A DNA stretch of 64,000 bases from CAWARU01 sp963784575. GTDB lineage: Bacteria; Pseudomonadota; Gammaproteobacteria; UBA6186; Azoamicaceae. Below the pieces are notes generated by a model. It was not told where the DNA came from. It made no database searches and was given only the letters and a program-made list of their open reading frames with translations. Where the stretch lies: the NCBI GenBank assembly GCA_963784575.1, contig CAWARU010000001.1:2604001-2668000 (forward strand), written 5' to 3'. Shown here piece after piece: positions 1-10,500 of this stretch (positions within the stretch are counted from its first letter, which is position 1; every line of letters begins with the position of its first letter). A program made the translations under genes and the position numbers.

Positions 1-565
1 CAGCTTTGGCGATAATATTCGGTATCGTTCCAGGGATACCGGCAGTAATAATTCTGAAAAATATGCAATTTCCGAAATGCGCCTGCTGAGCTATTTTATG
101 TTGCCCATGTCCAATGGCAATATGTTAGAACCTTATGTCGGTATCGCAGGCCGCTATGTGAGAAATGATGGTAACAATTCCCTGAGTTCAACAGGGCATT
201 ATGGATATCTCAGAGAATCTCATTATAGTTATGTTCCTTTTGGCGTAAAATTAGTCACTCCTTTAGCAAGTGATATGCAATTGATAAGTCACGTAGAATA
301 CGATTGGTTTTTGGGCGGCAGACAACGTAGTCATATCAATGGTGTGGTACATAATCTCCAAAAAAGAGGTATGGGTGCACGCGCTGGATTTGATCTCTAC
401 ATCCCGTCTCAATTTGAATGCTTTGATTATCTCGTTGGTACTTTTGTGCGGTATTGGAATATCAAAGATTCTACTGTAAACAGAAGCACTGGTGGGCGTT
501 TTGTTGGCTATGAGCCTCGGAACAAAACCTGGGAGTTTGGTTTTAGAGCAGGGTTAGTATTTTAG
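1..565 (+). CDS. Outer-membrane beta-barrel protein, 3' part only
   Basis: The reading frame is open from base 2 to the stop at 563-565, so the gene begins upstream of the window. The ~187 visible residues alternate aromatic/hydrophobic and polar residues with short turn-rich connections (repeated Tyr/Gly/Phe strands). They end in Gly-Leu-Val-Phe, the C-terminal aromatic expected for a protein inserted by the BAM complex. No catalytic motif is visible. It is convergent with hppA, separated by a stable hairpin. The fold call rests on strand pattern and the terminal Phe only; the substrate and family are unknown. An in-frame ATG at 77 is internal rather than a start, because coding-like sequence continues upstream of it. 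Confidence 0.65.
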   Translation, partial: SFGDNIRYRSRDTGSNNSEKYAISEMRLLSYFMLPMSNGNMLEPYVGIAGRYVRNDGNNSLSSTGHYGYLRESHYSYVPFGVKLVTPLASDMQLISHVEYDWFLGGRQRSHINGVVHNLQKRGMGARAGFDLYIPSQFECFDYLVGTFVRYWNIKDSTVNRSTGGRFVGYEPRNKTWEFGFRAGLVF

Positions 566-594
566 GCAACCGTTCAGGCTTTGCCATGGACACC

Positions 595-638
595 AAATCC
601 CCCCAGCCCCCCTTTTTAAAGGGGGGTTAGGGGGATTT
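595..638. terminator. Long GC-rich inverted repeat, probable bidirectional terminator
   Basis: The arms AAATCCCCCCAGCCCCCC and GGGGGGTTAGGGGGATTT pair with two mismatches around a short T/A loop. The hairpin lies exactly in the 78 bases between two convergent genes, so it can end transcription from both sides. Its symmetric AAATCCCC...GGGGATTT ends also resemble a dispersed palindromic repeat; no second copy was found in this window. Confidence 0.65.
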
Positions 639-643
639 CGCTT

Positions 644-2728
644 TTAATGATGTGCAAGTATCGCCAACAGCAACAAGGCGACCAAGTTAATAATTTTAAT
701 CATCGGATTGATTGCTGGGCCTGCCGTGTCTTTGTAGGGATCCCCGACTGTATCTCCGGTCACTGCGGCTTTATGTGCTTCAGAACCTTTACCGCCTAAG
801 TGGCCATCTTCAATATATTTTTTAGCATTGTCCCAAGCGCCGCCGCCAGAAGTCATAGAAACAGCGACGAACAAGCCTGTTACGATGGTTCCTAACAGCA
901 TGGCACCTAAGCAAGAGAATGCTGCTGCTTGGCCTCCGATCCAGTCAACAACAAAGTACAGCACAATAGGCGCGAGCACAGGTAAAAGAGATGGGATCAA
1001 CATTTCTCTGATAGCTGCCTTCGTAAGTAAATCCACCGCGGTACCATATTCTGGTCTTGCAGTGCCCTCCATGATACCTTTTATTTCACGGAATTGACGC
1101 CGTACTTCGACCACTACCGCAGCACCGGCTCGACCGACCGCCATCATACCGTAAGATGAAAATAAATAGGGTAATAAACCGCCGATGAATAATCCAACCA
1201 CAACAAAAGGATTTTGCAGGTTAAAATTCACATCCAAAGAAGGAAAATAATGTTTCAGATCTTCGGTATAACTTGCAAACAATACTAATGCAGCAAGTCC
1301 TGCAGAACCAATGGCATAGCCTTTGGTGATTGCTTTGGTGGTGTTCCCAACAGCATCCAAGGCGTCTGTCACGGTACGGACATCTTTGTGGAGATGGGAC
1401 ATTTCTGCAATGCCGCCTGCATTGTCAGTAACGGGACCATACGCATCCAGGGCTATGATCATACCCGCTAAAGCCAGCATGGTAGTTGCTGCAATCGCTA
1501 TACCGAAAAGACCTGCAAAATAGTAGCTAAAGAGAATGCCGGCACAAATTACCAAGACAGGGAGTGCCGTGGATTCCATGGAAACTGCTAATCCTTGGAT
1601 AATATTGGTGGCATGACCAGTCGTTGAAGCTTGTGCAACGCTTTTAACAGGTCTGAATGCAGTGGAGGTATAATATTCTGTGATCCATACCAGCAAGCCT
1701 GTCACAATTAAACCCGCTAAAGCACAATAAAGCAAATGATAGCCAGTCAAAACTCTATCAGCGATTTCAAAGCTGGTATTGATGCCAATGATTTGATAGG
1801 TAACCCAGACAATCAATAATCCTGAAATGATAGAAGCGGCTATCAAACCTTTATATAGGGCGGACATGATATTTTGTGTTCTACCTAAACGAACAAAGAA
1901 GGTGCCCACAATGGAACCCAAAATACAAACGCCTCCGATGCATAAGGGATAGAGTATCAGGGCATCTTTCAGGGAAGCTGGGGCTAAAATTGCGGCGAGA
2001 AGCATGGTTGCAACGATGGTAACGGCATAAGTTTCAAATAAATCGGCTGCCATGCCAGCGCAATCTCCAACATTGTCTCCCACATTGTCAGCAATTACGG
2101 CTGGATTTCTAGGATCATCTTCTGGGATACCTGCTTCAATTTTACCGACTAAATCTGCACCGACATCAGCACCTTTCGTAAAGATGCCTCCTCCTAATCG
2201 AGCAAAAATGGAAATCAGCGATGCACCAAAACTTAAGGACAATAATGCTTCCATTTGTGTCCTTTCAGGCAGATTGAGTTCTTTCAGAATAATGTAATAT
2301 AAAGTGACGCCCAATAATGCAAGGCCAACGACTAACAAGCCCGTAACCGCCCCAGCTTTAAAAGCGATGTTGAGAGCTTTGGCCAAACCGCCTTTAGCTG
2401 CTTCAGCTGTACGGACATTTGCGCGTACTGAAACACCCATTCCAATATATCCAGCTAGCCCGGATAGAATTGCACCTATTACAAATCCTAATGCTGAATA
2501 TTGGCCAAGCACAAAATACAAACCAATAGCCATAACAATGCCAACCAAGCTGATGGTTTTGTATTGACGGTTTAAATAGGCACTTGCTCCTTCTTGAATG
2601 GCAAGTGCAATTTGCTGCATTCGCTCATCGCCGGAAGCAGACTGAAAGACAGACTTAGCTGCAAAGGCGCCATAGGCCAATGCAAAAAGACTGCTTAGAA
2701 TAATTAAATATTGAGATTCGATCATCAT
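644..2728 (-). CDS. hppA: Membrane-bound proton-translocating pyrophosphatase, K+-independent type
   Basis: This is a 694-residue integral membrane pyrophosphatase with about 16 hydrophobic segments; it couples hydrolysis of PPi to H+ export across the inner membrane. The substrate loop is clear: DVGADLVGK followed by the acidic DNVGDNVGD cluster near residues 190-225, and a second acidic cluster near the C terminus (DNAKKYIE, GDTVGDPYKDTAGP). The motif GNTTKA near residue 465 carries Lys at the position that is Ala in K+-dependent enzymes. By the established family rule this marks a K+-independent proton pump. Length is normal. The start is the first of two adjacent ATG codons (MMIES). It stands alone, convergent with the barrel gene. 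Confidence 0.95.
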   Translation of the reverse strand: MMIESQYLIILSSLFALAYGAFAAKSVFQSASGDERMQQIALAIQEGASAYLNRQYKTISLVGIVMAIGLYFVLGQYSALGFVIGAILSGLAGYIGMGVSVRANVRTAEAAKGGLAKALNIAFKAGAVTGLLVVGLALLGVTLYYIILKELNLPERTQMEALLSLSFGASLISIFARLGGGIFTKGADVGADLVGKIEAGIPEDDPRNPAVIADNVGDNVGDCAGMAADLFETYAVTIVATMLLAAILAPASLKDALILYPLCIGGVCILGSIVGTFFVRLGRTQNIMSALYKGLIAASIISGLLIVWVTYQIIGINTSFEIADRVLTGYHLLYCALAGLIVTGLLVWITEYYTSTAFRPVKSVAQASTTGHATNIIQGLAVSMESTALPVLVICAGILFSYYFAGLFGIAIAATTMLALAGMIIALDAYGPVTDNAGGIAEMSHLHKDVRTVTDALDAVGNTTKAITKGYAIGSAGLAALVLFASYTEDLKHYFPSLDVNFNLQNPFVVVGLFIGGLLPYLFSSYGMMAVGRAGAAVVVEVRRQFREIKGIMEGTARPEYGTAVDLLTKAAIREMLIPSLLPVLAPIVLYFVVDWIGGQAAAFSCLGAMLLGTIVTGLFVAVSMTSGGGAWDNAKKYIEDGHLGGKGSEAHKAAVTGDTVGDPYKDTAGPAINPMIKIINLVALLLLAILAHH

Positions 2729-2740
2729 TGGACCCCTTAC

Positions 2741-2820
2741 TAGAACTAGAATCAGGAAAACCGGAGACTAGAGACTAGAAAGTGTCTAGATTTCTAATCC
2801 CTAGAAAAGAGTGAGTATAC
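2741..2820. repeat. CTAGA-rich short repeats upstream of hppA
   Basis: The 208-base gap between hppA and the next gene contains several copies of the core GACTAGA / CTAGAAA followed by AGAGTGAGTATA. The same words recur downstream of hflC at 41367-41405. No gene or clear promoter is seen here; hppA must be transcribed from this gap. Confidence 0.4.
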
Positions 2821-2936
2821 GCCAGATAGCCAATTCCCTACAACTCTCGTATACTCAAACTGCATATGTGAATGAAAAGCAAGATGCTATCAAGTCGCTA
2901 TTAAGATATGGAAATTAGGGAATTAGGAATTAATTT

Positions 2937-3569
2937 ATGAAACTTTCAAATAAGGATATTGAGGATGTTAATAAAAATATAAAGCATCGAAATATTAATG
3001 ATATTAAGAAGGATATTAAAGAGATATCGCATGAAAAATTGTTAGAGTTATTTAATAGTCATGAGATTCCAGCCATAGATCAGGTTTTTCTTCTAAAGCA
3101 TCTTGATAAACATTTTACAATTTCAGAACTCACTACTCATTTCGAAGTCTCTTTGCCATGGCTTCTAGAAGAAAGCAATGAAGTTACTTCAAAGCAAAGT
3201 TGCTCCATTCATAAATTAAGTGACCTTATGCTTTTGGAGAATTTTCTGCAAAATGCCAGAGAAAAAAAATGGCAGCCTACTGTAATCTTACCGTTGTATC
3301 ATTCCACTTCTACGCAGAAAAATGATGAAAAAACTCCGGATTTTAACAGCAGACCTCTATTAGTAAAACTCAACAAAATGTTAATAGGGATAGGCTTTAC
3401 TACCTATCAACAATGGGATATAGAACTTAGTATAGACATTCAAACTTTGATTCATATTTGTAAGACTCATGCCATTCCCTATTCAACACAGAATATGACA
3501 GAAGCTACTTTTCTGTCTCTTCTACAACGTAAAATGATTCCTGCTGCAGGAGTCGTGAACGGTAGTTAA
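2937..3569 (+). CDS. Hypothetical protein, 210 residues
   Basis: Not recognised. The first ~60 residues are Lys/Asn/Ile-rich and predicted helical (MKLSNKDIEDVNKNIK...), without a signal peptide or membrane segment; the rest is a mixed soluble sequence with two Cys/His-containing stretches (around residues 86-90 and 173-177). The start ATG follows an AGGAATT stretch. It is AT-rich compared with the housekeeping genes and converges with the ankyrin gene, from which it is separated by only 6 bases. The position beside a large ankyrin protein suggests it belongs to the accessory block; no function can be assigned. Confidence 0.55.
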   Translation: MKLSNKDIEDVNKNIKHRNINDIKKDIKEISHEKLLELFNSHEIPAIDQVFLLKHLDKHFTISELTTHFEVSLPWLLEESNEVTSKQSCSIHKLSDLMLLENFLQNAREKKWQPTVILPLYHSTSTQKNDEKTPDFNSRPLLVKLNKMLIGIGFTTYQQWDIELSIDIQTLIHICKTHAIPYSTQNMTEATFLSLLQRKMIPAAGVVNGS

Positions 3570-3575
3570 AATTTT

Positions 3576-6473
3576 TTAAACAAATTTACGTTTACGACTA
3601 TCAGTGCTCCAATGTTTTTTAAGCGAAGTTCTGTCTTTGATTGGAGGAACGGCCAATCCTATCAGTTGTCTTTTATCAGTAGGGGATATATCAAGTTCCA
3701 TGGCAGTATCATCTAGGAGTGATTTTTTAGGATCAGATTCTATAGAGTCCGAAAGATGTAAAGCTTCTTGCGGCATTCCAATTCTTTCATCATGATCAGC
3801 ATGAAATGAACTATGCAGTTTTTCAGCATGTTGTTTTCGTTCATCTAACCCTACCGTCGAAGCCACTTGACCCGCTCCCGGTGTAGCAGTAGATGAGAAT
3901 GGAGAAGGTCGAACCGAAATGCCTAACTGCGGTGCACCAACAGTGGCATGAGGGCTGCTAGGTGCACTCTTAGAAGCTCCCTTTAAATTTAAAACAGAAC
4001 TGCCAGCTTCACTAAAAGTAACAATGGGTGATTCGGATCTTAAGGTGTTTCTCTCAATGTCTAGCTCTGGTGGAGATACAGTTTCCCGTCTTTCTCCTGA
4101 CCTTGATCTTGATTGGGATCGGAGACCGATTTTTTGCATTATTTTTTTGAGATCTTTATCTTGGCGAGCAGTCATCGAACTAATTCCGTGTGGTTTGTGC
4201 GGAGTATCCATAGTTGCAGCCTTGCTACCGCTGTATTGTGTGGCCGATCTGTGGAAAGGTTTGTGAGCAGCAGGTTGAGATCGTGATTCAGTAAGAGTAG
4301 GGAGAAGTACTTTTTTGGGAGCTTCTCTGGCAATAACACCTGCTTGCATTCTTTCACGGTCGGAGAGAGCATCGGGTCCTGATCGTCTCTGCAATTCGCT
4401 TTGAACAAAATCCGAAGAAAATTGCCGAATGAGCGGAGCTTCTTGTCCTTTTACGGGTATGAGCGTGCGAACCGAAGAACTTGATTTATTGAATAACTCA
4501 AGCCCCATTAATGCTTGTTCTGAAAGCCTTTCGATTGGGATCTTAAACTGAATTGATTCAGAGGCTGGATCAAATTGGATGTCAAAGTCATCGTCCCTTT
4601 CTGTATCAACTTTTTCTAAAGCTTTGACCCTATCCATTTCTTCTTTTCTCTTCTGAAGTGAAGGCTCAACCAGTTCTTTTTTTCTTTTGTCTTTGATATC
4701 ACCCAGGAGTTGAACAAGGGGATTAGCATAGACTCCATCATCCAAATATTCTACGATAATGTCCAGAAATTCCCCCATTTCGACATTAAATACTTGGTGC
4801 TCATGAGCCAATTCTTTTAGCTTTGCCTTGTGTGCTCTGACAAGTTCTTGCATTTCTTTATGTTCGTTAAGGAGATCTTCCTGCCATTTCCCCAAACGCT
4901 CCACTCCAATTCTTTGCGCCTTGAAGAGTTTTGCGCTTTCATCTTCTAAACTGAAACTGGGAATAAAGCTTTGTTCAAGCGCTAGCAGACCATCCTGATA
5001 CAACTTCAATAGATCGTCACATAAATTATTCAGTTCGCAGAGTTTTACGGTGTGATTGAGTTCCATTTCTTCTTGGTTTTTTTTCACGGCTGCTGTTATT
5101 GCTGCTGCTTCAGTTGCAGATTTTATTTCTTCGGGATGTTGCAGTTGCAACAGTTTTTGCTCCCTCATTATTTTCACTTCATTTGCAAGAGTTTGTCGCT
5201 CTACACCAAAACTTAATGCTTTGTCCTTTAAGTAATCGATGATCTTCACGAGAAGTGCTCGAAATTTTGTATTAATTAAATAACCCTGTTCATTTGCAAA
5301 GTCATCAATTTTTCGAATCTCGCGTTGTTTTTCCACTTTGTCGAGCTTTGTGTTCTTTAGTATTTCTTGTTTGGCAGCCCTAGCATCATCGCCAATTTTC
5401 TTGATAAAATTATCTCTGTTGAAAGTAATTAATTTGATGAACGGGGGATTACGCAGTGCTTCTTCTCGCTCTCGGCCCTGCAGTCCTTCGCACAAGGATT
5501 TGAAGAGGTCAAGATTTTTTTGCTCGAGTAGAAATTTGATGACCCCAGGTTGTGTGTTAGGATCCAGCAAATGAATGATGAGCGGCAGAGGTTGTGAAGG
5601 ATTATTAGGATTATATAATTTCTGATTGATATCGCTGATATCGCTGCGAGCTAAGAGAGCATTCGCAATTTCGAGACCAATTTTGTCTTTCTGGGCAACC
5701 TTGAGAGCGAGACTCATTGCGGTTTCCTTTGGGATTAAATTGTAGTTTGATGTGGCGGGGTAGAGATCTGCAAATCCATAGGAGAGCAATGCCCTGACAA
5801 TACTGATATCACCCATGGCCACTGCATACATCAAGGGTGTTCGTTCAAGCTCAGCCTTTTTGCCTTGTACAAGATAAAGATCTCGCCGTACTTTGATATA
5901 GTTTATAAATTCTTGGAGTTTTGCTTTCATTTGAACTTTAGCTTTTGCTGTATCTTCGTCTAACTCTGGTTCATTCGGCAAAGCAACAAGTGTTTGTAGA
6001 GTATTTAATTGATTATTAGCAAGGACACTAAAGGGAGAATTTGCTGTCAGAGCAAAGGGGAGATCACTCTGGGGGCCTTCAATCGCTTTGGCAGCGGGGG
6101 TCGAGGTATCTAATTCGGATTTTTTTTGCTTGGTGTGTTCCAAGAGAGATACTTTACGCCTTTCCTCTTCCATCATCACAGAAATCCATTTTTTTGCAGA
6201 ATCATCCGCCATCGAGTAGCAGATATCAAAAGGGGTAAGACCATAGTTATTTTCAGCTAAGGGATCTGCGCCGTATCTTCTCAATAATTGGGCAATACTA
6301 CTTGCATGGGATCCCCCATAGAGATAGGCATAATGGAGTAAGGTATTTTTATTTTCATCTGTATGCTTGAAATCGATTGCCTGTTTATATTCCGCAAGTA
6401 GTTTTTTCAAATGCTTTTCTTGGCCATTTTTTATAAACTCAATGATTTTATTGTCGAGATGAGAAAACCCCAT
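3576..6473 (-). CDS. Large ankyrin-repeat / coiled-coil protein, putative effector
   Basis: A 965-residue soluble protein. Ankyrin-like repeats are visible near residues 38-90 (NTLLHYAYLYGG...IAQLLRRYGADP, then GLTPFDI) and 205-270 (TPLMYAVAMGD...VRALLSYG). A long charged region with coiled-coil character follows (~340-640), then a Ser/Pro/Thr-rich, probably disordered tail (~690-965). The last residues, SRKRKFV, form a short basic cluster like a nuclear localisation signal. There is no signal peptide. Ankyrin proteins of this size in gammaproteobacteria are often host-directed type IV effectors, but no secretion genes are in the window, so that role is inference. It is divergent from the coiled-coil gene at 6997. 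Confidence 0.75.
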   Translation of the reverse strand: MGFSHLDNKIIEFIKNGQEKHLKKLLAEYKQAIDFKHTDENKNTLLHYAYLYGGSHASSIAQLLRRYGADPLAENNYGLTPFDICYSMADDSAKKWISVMMEEERRKVSLLEHTKQKKSELDTSTPAAKAIEGPQSDLPFALTANSPFSVLANNQLNTLQTLVALPNEPELDEDTAKAKVQMKAKLQEFINYIKVRRDLYLVQGKKAELERTPLMYAVAMGDISIVRALLSYGFADLYPATSNYNLIPKETAMSLALKVAQKDKIGLEIANALLARSDISDINQKLYNPNNPSQPLPLIIHLLDPNTQPGVIKFLLEQKNLDLFKSLCEGLQGREREEALRNPPFIKLITFNRDNFIKKIGDDARAAKQEILKNTKLDKVEKQREIRKIDDFANEQGYLINTKFRALLVKIIDYLKDKALSFGVERQTLANEVKIMREQKLLQLQHPEEIKSATEAAAITAAVKKNQEEMELNHTVKLCELNNLCDDLLKLYQDGLLALEQSFIPSFSLEDESAKLFKAQRIGVERLGKWQEDLLNEHKEMQELVRAHKAKLKELAHEHQVFNVEMGEFLDIIVEYLDDGVYANPLVQLLGDIKDKRKKELVEPSLQKRKEEMDRVKALEKVDTERDDDFDIQFDPASESIQFKIPIERLSEQALMGLELFNKSSSSVRTLIPVKGQEAPLIRQFSSDFVQSELQRRSGPDALSDRERMQAGVIAREAPKKVLLPTLTESRSQPAAHKPFHRSATQYSGSKAATMDTPHKPHGISSMTARQDKDLKKIMQKIGLRSQSRSRSGERRETVSPPELDIERNTLRSESPIVTFSEAGSSVLNLKGASKSAPSSPHATVGAPQLGISVRPSPFSSTATPGAGQVASTVGLDERKQHAEKLHSSFHADHDERIGMPQEALHLSDSIESDPKKSLLDDTAMELDISPTDKRQLIGLAVPPIKDRTSLKKHWSTDSRKRKFV

Positions 6474-6996
6474 AAGTCCCCCTTTGAATTAATTTTTTAT
6501 TAAATATATTTTTAAAAACTTCTAAAATAACGATGTTAAATAATCGTAACATATTGATTTATTTGATTATTTTAAAAATACTGTTCTTTTAACCAATCAG
6601 ATAAAAAACCTAGATACAATAAAAGTAAGATCATATTACTATATTCAGAGTGAAAAAACAATGAAGAGAAAGAGTAGGGCCAAAGTAATGGGGGTTTCTG
6701 GAGGTAGGTTATGGAGAGGTAATAGCTCCAGGATTTGCTTTTTTATAAGGTATGCTGATATAATGCAATTTATTAAAATTTCATGCTTGATAACTTTATT
6801 TGCGGAGAAATAGAGAAAAATTCAAGGATATCAGTAAGTTATATATAATGGACAAACCCTGTTTAGTATTCTTATAGGGTAATAAATAGGGTAATACACC
6901 AAATATTTTAAGTACCCAGAGAACCCTAATTGATTCGATAAATAATTTGGTAAATGTTTTTCGTTAAATGATTCGGTTAATGACAAGAGGTAAATA
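6474..6996. other. AT-rich 523-bp intergenic region between divergent large genes
   Basis: No convincing gene. The region must hold the promoters of the ankyrin gene (minus) and the coiled-coil gene (plus). It contains a duplicated AGGGTAATA around 6876-6898. The downstream gene is preceded by an AGAGG ribosome-binding site just before its ATG. A minus-strand open frame at 6831-7262 mostly overlaps the coding start of the plus-strand gene and is not credible. Confidence 0.4.
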
Positions 6997-7497
6997 ATGG
7001 CTGGCAGCACTTTGGACGTAAAAAAGAAAATTTTTGAAGCTCTCAAATCTGCATTCACAAATAAAATACGAACTGAGGAATTTGGCTCGGAGGCTTTTAA
7101 AAAAATTCTGCTCAGTACATTAGAACAATTGCATGCGCTCGGCAAAAGCGGCAACGAGGCTTTTGATTCGGATTTCGAGAGATATACTGGCGATCTAGAG
7201 AAAATGAAAAAGGCCTTGGTGCATAGCCGACCAGAATTTGAGAGACAAAGTCTCTCTGCCACACTATCCAGTCAATCTTTCGGGATGTTCCAACAAAAGT
7301 CGAGGTCTGAAGATGCTGGGTTCGGCGCACATGCTGCAAGGAGAATTGCAGATTCTGATGACGTTGACGGCCTAGTTTTTAATAGGATGAATACGAAATA
7401 CTTGAAGTCACCTTCAAAAGATGGAAAAGATGGCGGGCAAGACAGCACTTCTTGTGACCGAGAAAAAAACAAGCCAGGGAACGTGATAGTAGAATAG
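6997..7497 (+). CDS. N-terminal part of a large coiled-coil protein (frame break at A7)
   Basis: Encodes 166 residues from an ATG preceded by AGAGG. The sequence is helical and charged, then Ser/Asp/Lys-rich. It runs into a stop at 7495-7497. Just before, at 7463-7469, is a run of seven A in the register A_AAA_AAC. A -1 shift there enters the frame of the 7581-11225 gene, which is open from 7458 and reads as ordinary charged coding sequence up to that gene's first ATG. The two parts are therefore most likely one protein of about 1,400 residues, interrupted by a missing base or joined by frameshifting. Unrecognised family. Confidence 0.6.
   Translation: MAGSTLDVKKKIFEALKSAFTNKIRTEEFGSEAFKKILLSTLEQLHALGKSGNEAFDSDFERYTGDLEKMKKALVHSRPEFERQSLSATLSSQSFGMFQQKSRSEDAGFGAHAARRIADSDDVDGLVFNRMNTKYLKSPSKDGKDGGQDSTSCDREKNKPGNVIVE
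7463..7470 (+). other. A_AAA_AAC slippery-type heptamer at the frame break
   Basis: In the upstream frame the codons are GAA-AAA-AAC, so the heptamer is in the right register for tandem -1 slippage. The -1 frame continues for more than 1,200 codons. A simple base loss in a homopolymer would look the same. Confidence 0.4.
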
Positions 7498-7580
7498 TTC
7501 AGAGCTCTGGGACAGAGCCTGACTTCTGCGTACTTTCTGAACAAGAACAAGAAAAAGCACACTGTGAATTTGAGCAAATC

Positions 7581-10500
7581 ATGGCAATGGATACCTATGT
7601 TCTTCATTTCTTGAAGAAAATTCTAAACTACTTTTCCGTGGACGATAGATTTCCATTGCTCGAATTCTCTGCTTTCTTGGCTAGCAAAAAAAATGAACTA
7701 GAAAATCATATCGTGCTTTGTGAAGAAGAGGTACGTAAAGTATTGATGTCAAAATTGCGATCTGGAATGGATGAATTTTTGAAAGCAGATAGGCCTATTA
7801 AGCAAGATGCGGCGGTTTTTAAACTCTGCAAAGAGGACGATGGCATTCTGGGATTATTGGCTCTTTCTTTGATTAAGGCAGAGAATGACCCAAAGCAGTT
7901 CATCGATCTTTTTGAAGTTTGTGTGTTGCAAGGTATGGTTGCAAACAGCAGTGGAGAAGCACAAAAGATTGCAGAGCAAGATCTGCAGACAAAGCTTGCA
8001 GAAATGAAGAAGGCTGCGGAAGAGAAAAAGATCGCCGTCGAAAACAGATTCAAACCTACAACGGATAAGCGTAAGAGCGCAGCGGACAAACAAAAATTTG
8101 CTGATAGTAGCAAGAAAGACGAACCACACAAAGTGGCTGCAGTTGCACAGAAAACTGAGGAAGAAATAAAACAACTGAAAGAGGAAAGAAAGAAGCAAGC
8201 AGAAAAGAAAATAGCAGAACAAAGGAAAAGGGATGCGATGAATAAAAAGCGCACCGCTTTCACTAATGATTGGGCTGCTTTTTTGGGCAAATTTAAGAAA
8301 AAAATACTGGATTCTGATCAAAGCGTCGTAAAACTGTTCCAATATAAGGCAAATTGCAAGGAAAACTTAGGTTTGTTAACCCGCCTTGGGGACACTCTAC
8401 ATGGCTTCAAAAGGGGCCTACACGATACTTATAGAAATCTTTATTACTCAAGTCGAACTGTAGCTTATCTTCTTTCTGGGGGACAGGGCAAATATTTCGA
8501 TCACACCAAAGAAGAGGTGCCAGCACAACATATCAGCACCGGGATGTATCCAGAAATGGAACGGGATTTTGGAACCATTAACGGCGAACCCGATGGTGCC
8601 CGTCACTTTTTGAAGGCAAAAAGCTTTGTCTCGCCTTTGCATGGGTTGCAAATGGCGATTGGCAACATCATGGAAGAAATGAGAGGACTCCAGGATAAAT
8701 TTGCAGCCGATGAATTACAGTCATCTGACAGACAACTTTTTGCCAAAAGCGGCTTGCAATTCTCGATGTTAGTGGAAATTGATCTTTTCCATGAAGAGAT
8801 GAATAGAGCCGTTGATTGTTTTGGTGAGGTGCAAGCAGACATCAAGCTCCATATTGACATGTTTATGAGAGGTATGTACGACAGAAAAGATCGTAATGTC
8901 ATAAAATCCAAAGAGGATCAAGTGCGCTTCATTAAGGAGCGCAAGCTTTTGATTGAGTATTTTGCCAAAGGATATCGTGATCTGGATCATGATCCTTCAG
9001 GGCTTGATCTCCAAAGAGCAGATAGAAATGTCAAGAGGTTCTTGGATGAAATGAATGCAGTTAAGGATGAAATCAAAAAACAAATCCTTGAGAAACTTGC
9101 GTCGGCTGCCTTTGCTTTGGAAGTACGGGAAACAATCGAGCAAAAAATCGAGCAAGAAATGCAGCAAGCAAAGTTGGCTGTTCTTAGCGAGCAAGAGACT
9201 TTCCTTGCAAGATGTCCGCTGTCGATAAAGAAACTGAAAAAATTAAAAGATGATAAATCGAAAGCATTGGTACAACAGTATGATGACATGCAAGAAAGAC
9301 ATGCTCTCATACAAGAAAGCTTTGAAAAAAGGCGTGAAAAAGCCAGCATTGAAGCGGAATGCCAAAAAGAATTAGAGCGCTGCAAACACGAGAAAGAGGT
9401 AGAGAAAAGAGTCCTCAAGAAACTCTCAGAAATACTGGCAAATAGTAAAGAGAAATGCAAATGGAAAGACAAGGACAAAGCTAAAGAAAAAGATGAAGAC
9501 AGCGACAAGGAAAAAGAACTAGAGGAAGAGCGAGAGAGAGAGAATAAGCTTGTAGAAAGACTGAGAGCTGCGGCTATCAAGCTATTTATCGCCCCTACTT
9601 TGGCAAACTACCTGCGCGAGGATTTCTATCCGCTCATTTTTGCTGCAGAATTTGCAAATATTGGTATTGAAAGTTTAAAACATTTTGAGAAATATTTTAA
9701 TCCCAATGGCAGCAAAAAAGTAATTGAGATACCACGTGATTCGAGTGAGGTTTCAGATCTTCAAGGCGAAGAGGAGTCTCCAGGTTTAGAGTGGGATTCA
9801 TCAGCAATCGATGTTTGCGAATTTGATGCCAGTGATCAGGCTTCGGTTGCGGTTGTGGCAGCAACATCGCCTAAGTCAGGGACAGATTATTTCTTAGAAA
9901 AAAATTACAGACGCTTGTTAGAAATCAGAGATCAAATCCTGAAAAAGGATAGCCTTGGTAGAAACATGCTATTTAAAGTGAATCGCTTCGAACAATTGCC
10001 AAACATTGAGGAGGGCAACTCCAGTATTTTCGATTTTACGGATTCTCAAATTTTTGAATGCAGAGTCGGCGGCGATAAAGTAGATTGGATTGGATTAGCA
10101 GTCTCGCAATTTTCTAAAATAACCAATAAAGAATCACTCAAGGAAGCTATGGTGATTTTTATTGAAAACTATTACGATAGCTCTGAATATAGAAAATTGA
10201 GAGATGAAGCGCGAAGACATATTGAAATCTTTCAATACTTCACCAAATGCTTCGGGGAATATAGATCAACATTGCCAGCAAATAGTGCAGTAAAACTATT
10301 CTCTGTTTGCGAACATTTTATAAAAACCGACCCGGACGTTGTCAAGCTTCGTGCTAAAGGGATATATAGAAAATACGTTGCAACTCATGGTTTGCAGACA
10401 CAAAACTATTTTTGGCGCTTTTTTAACCAGCTTCCAAGGGATATTGGAAAATATTTGGATATTATCAATCAATTCCCAGTACCTTTGAATCGAGCAATTA

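Noticed and set aside
828..2567. Several plus-strand open frames inside the hppA region
   Set aside because: They are antisense shadows of a well-conserved membrane pyrophosphatase; compositions are Pro/Thr/Ser-rich as expected of antisense frames, with no start signals.
6831..7262. Minus-strand open frame across the start of the coiled-coil gene
   Set aside because: It is antisense to a better supported gene and its sequence is Ser/Leu/Phe-rich shadow composition.
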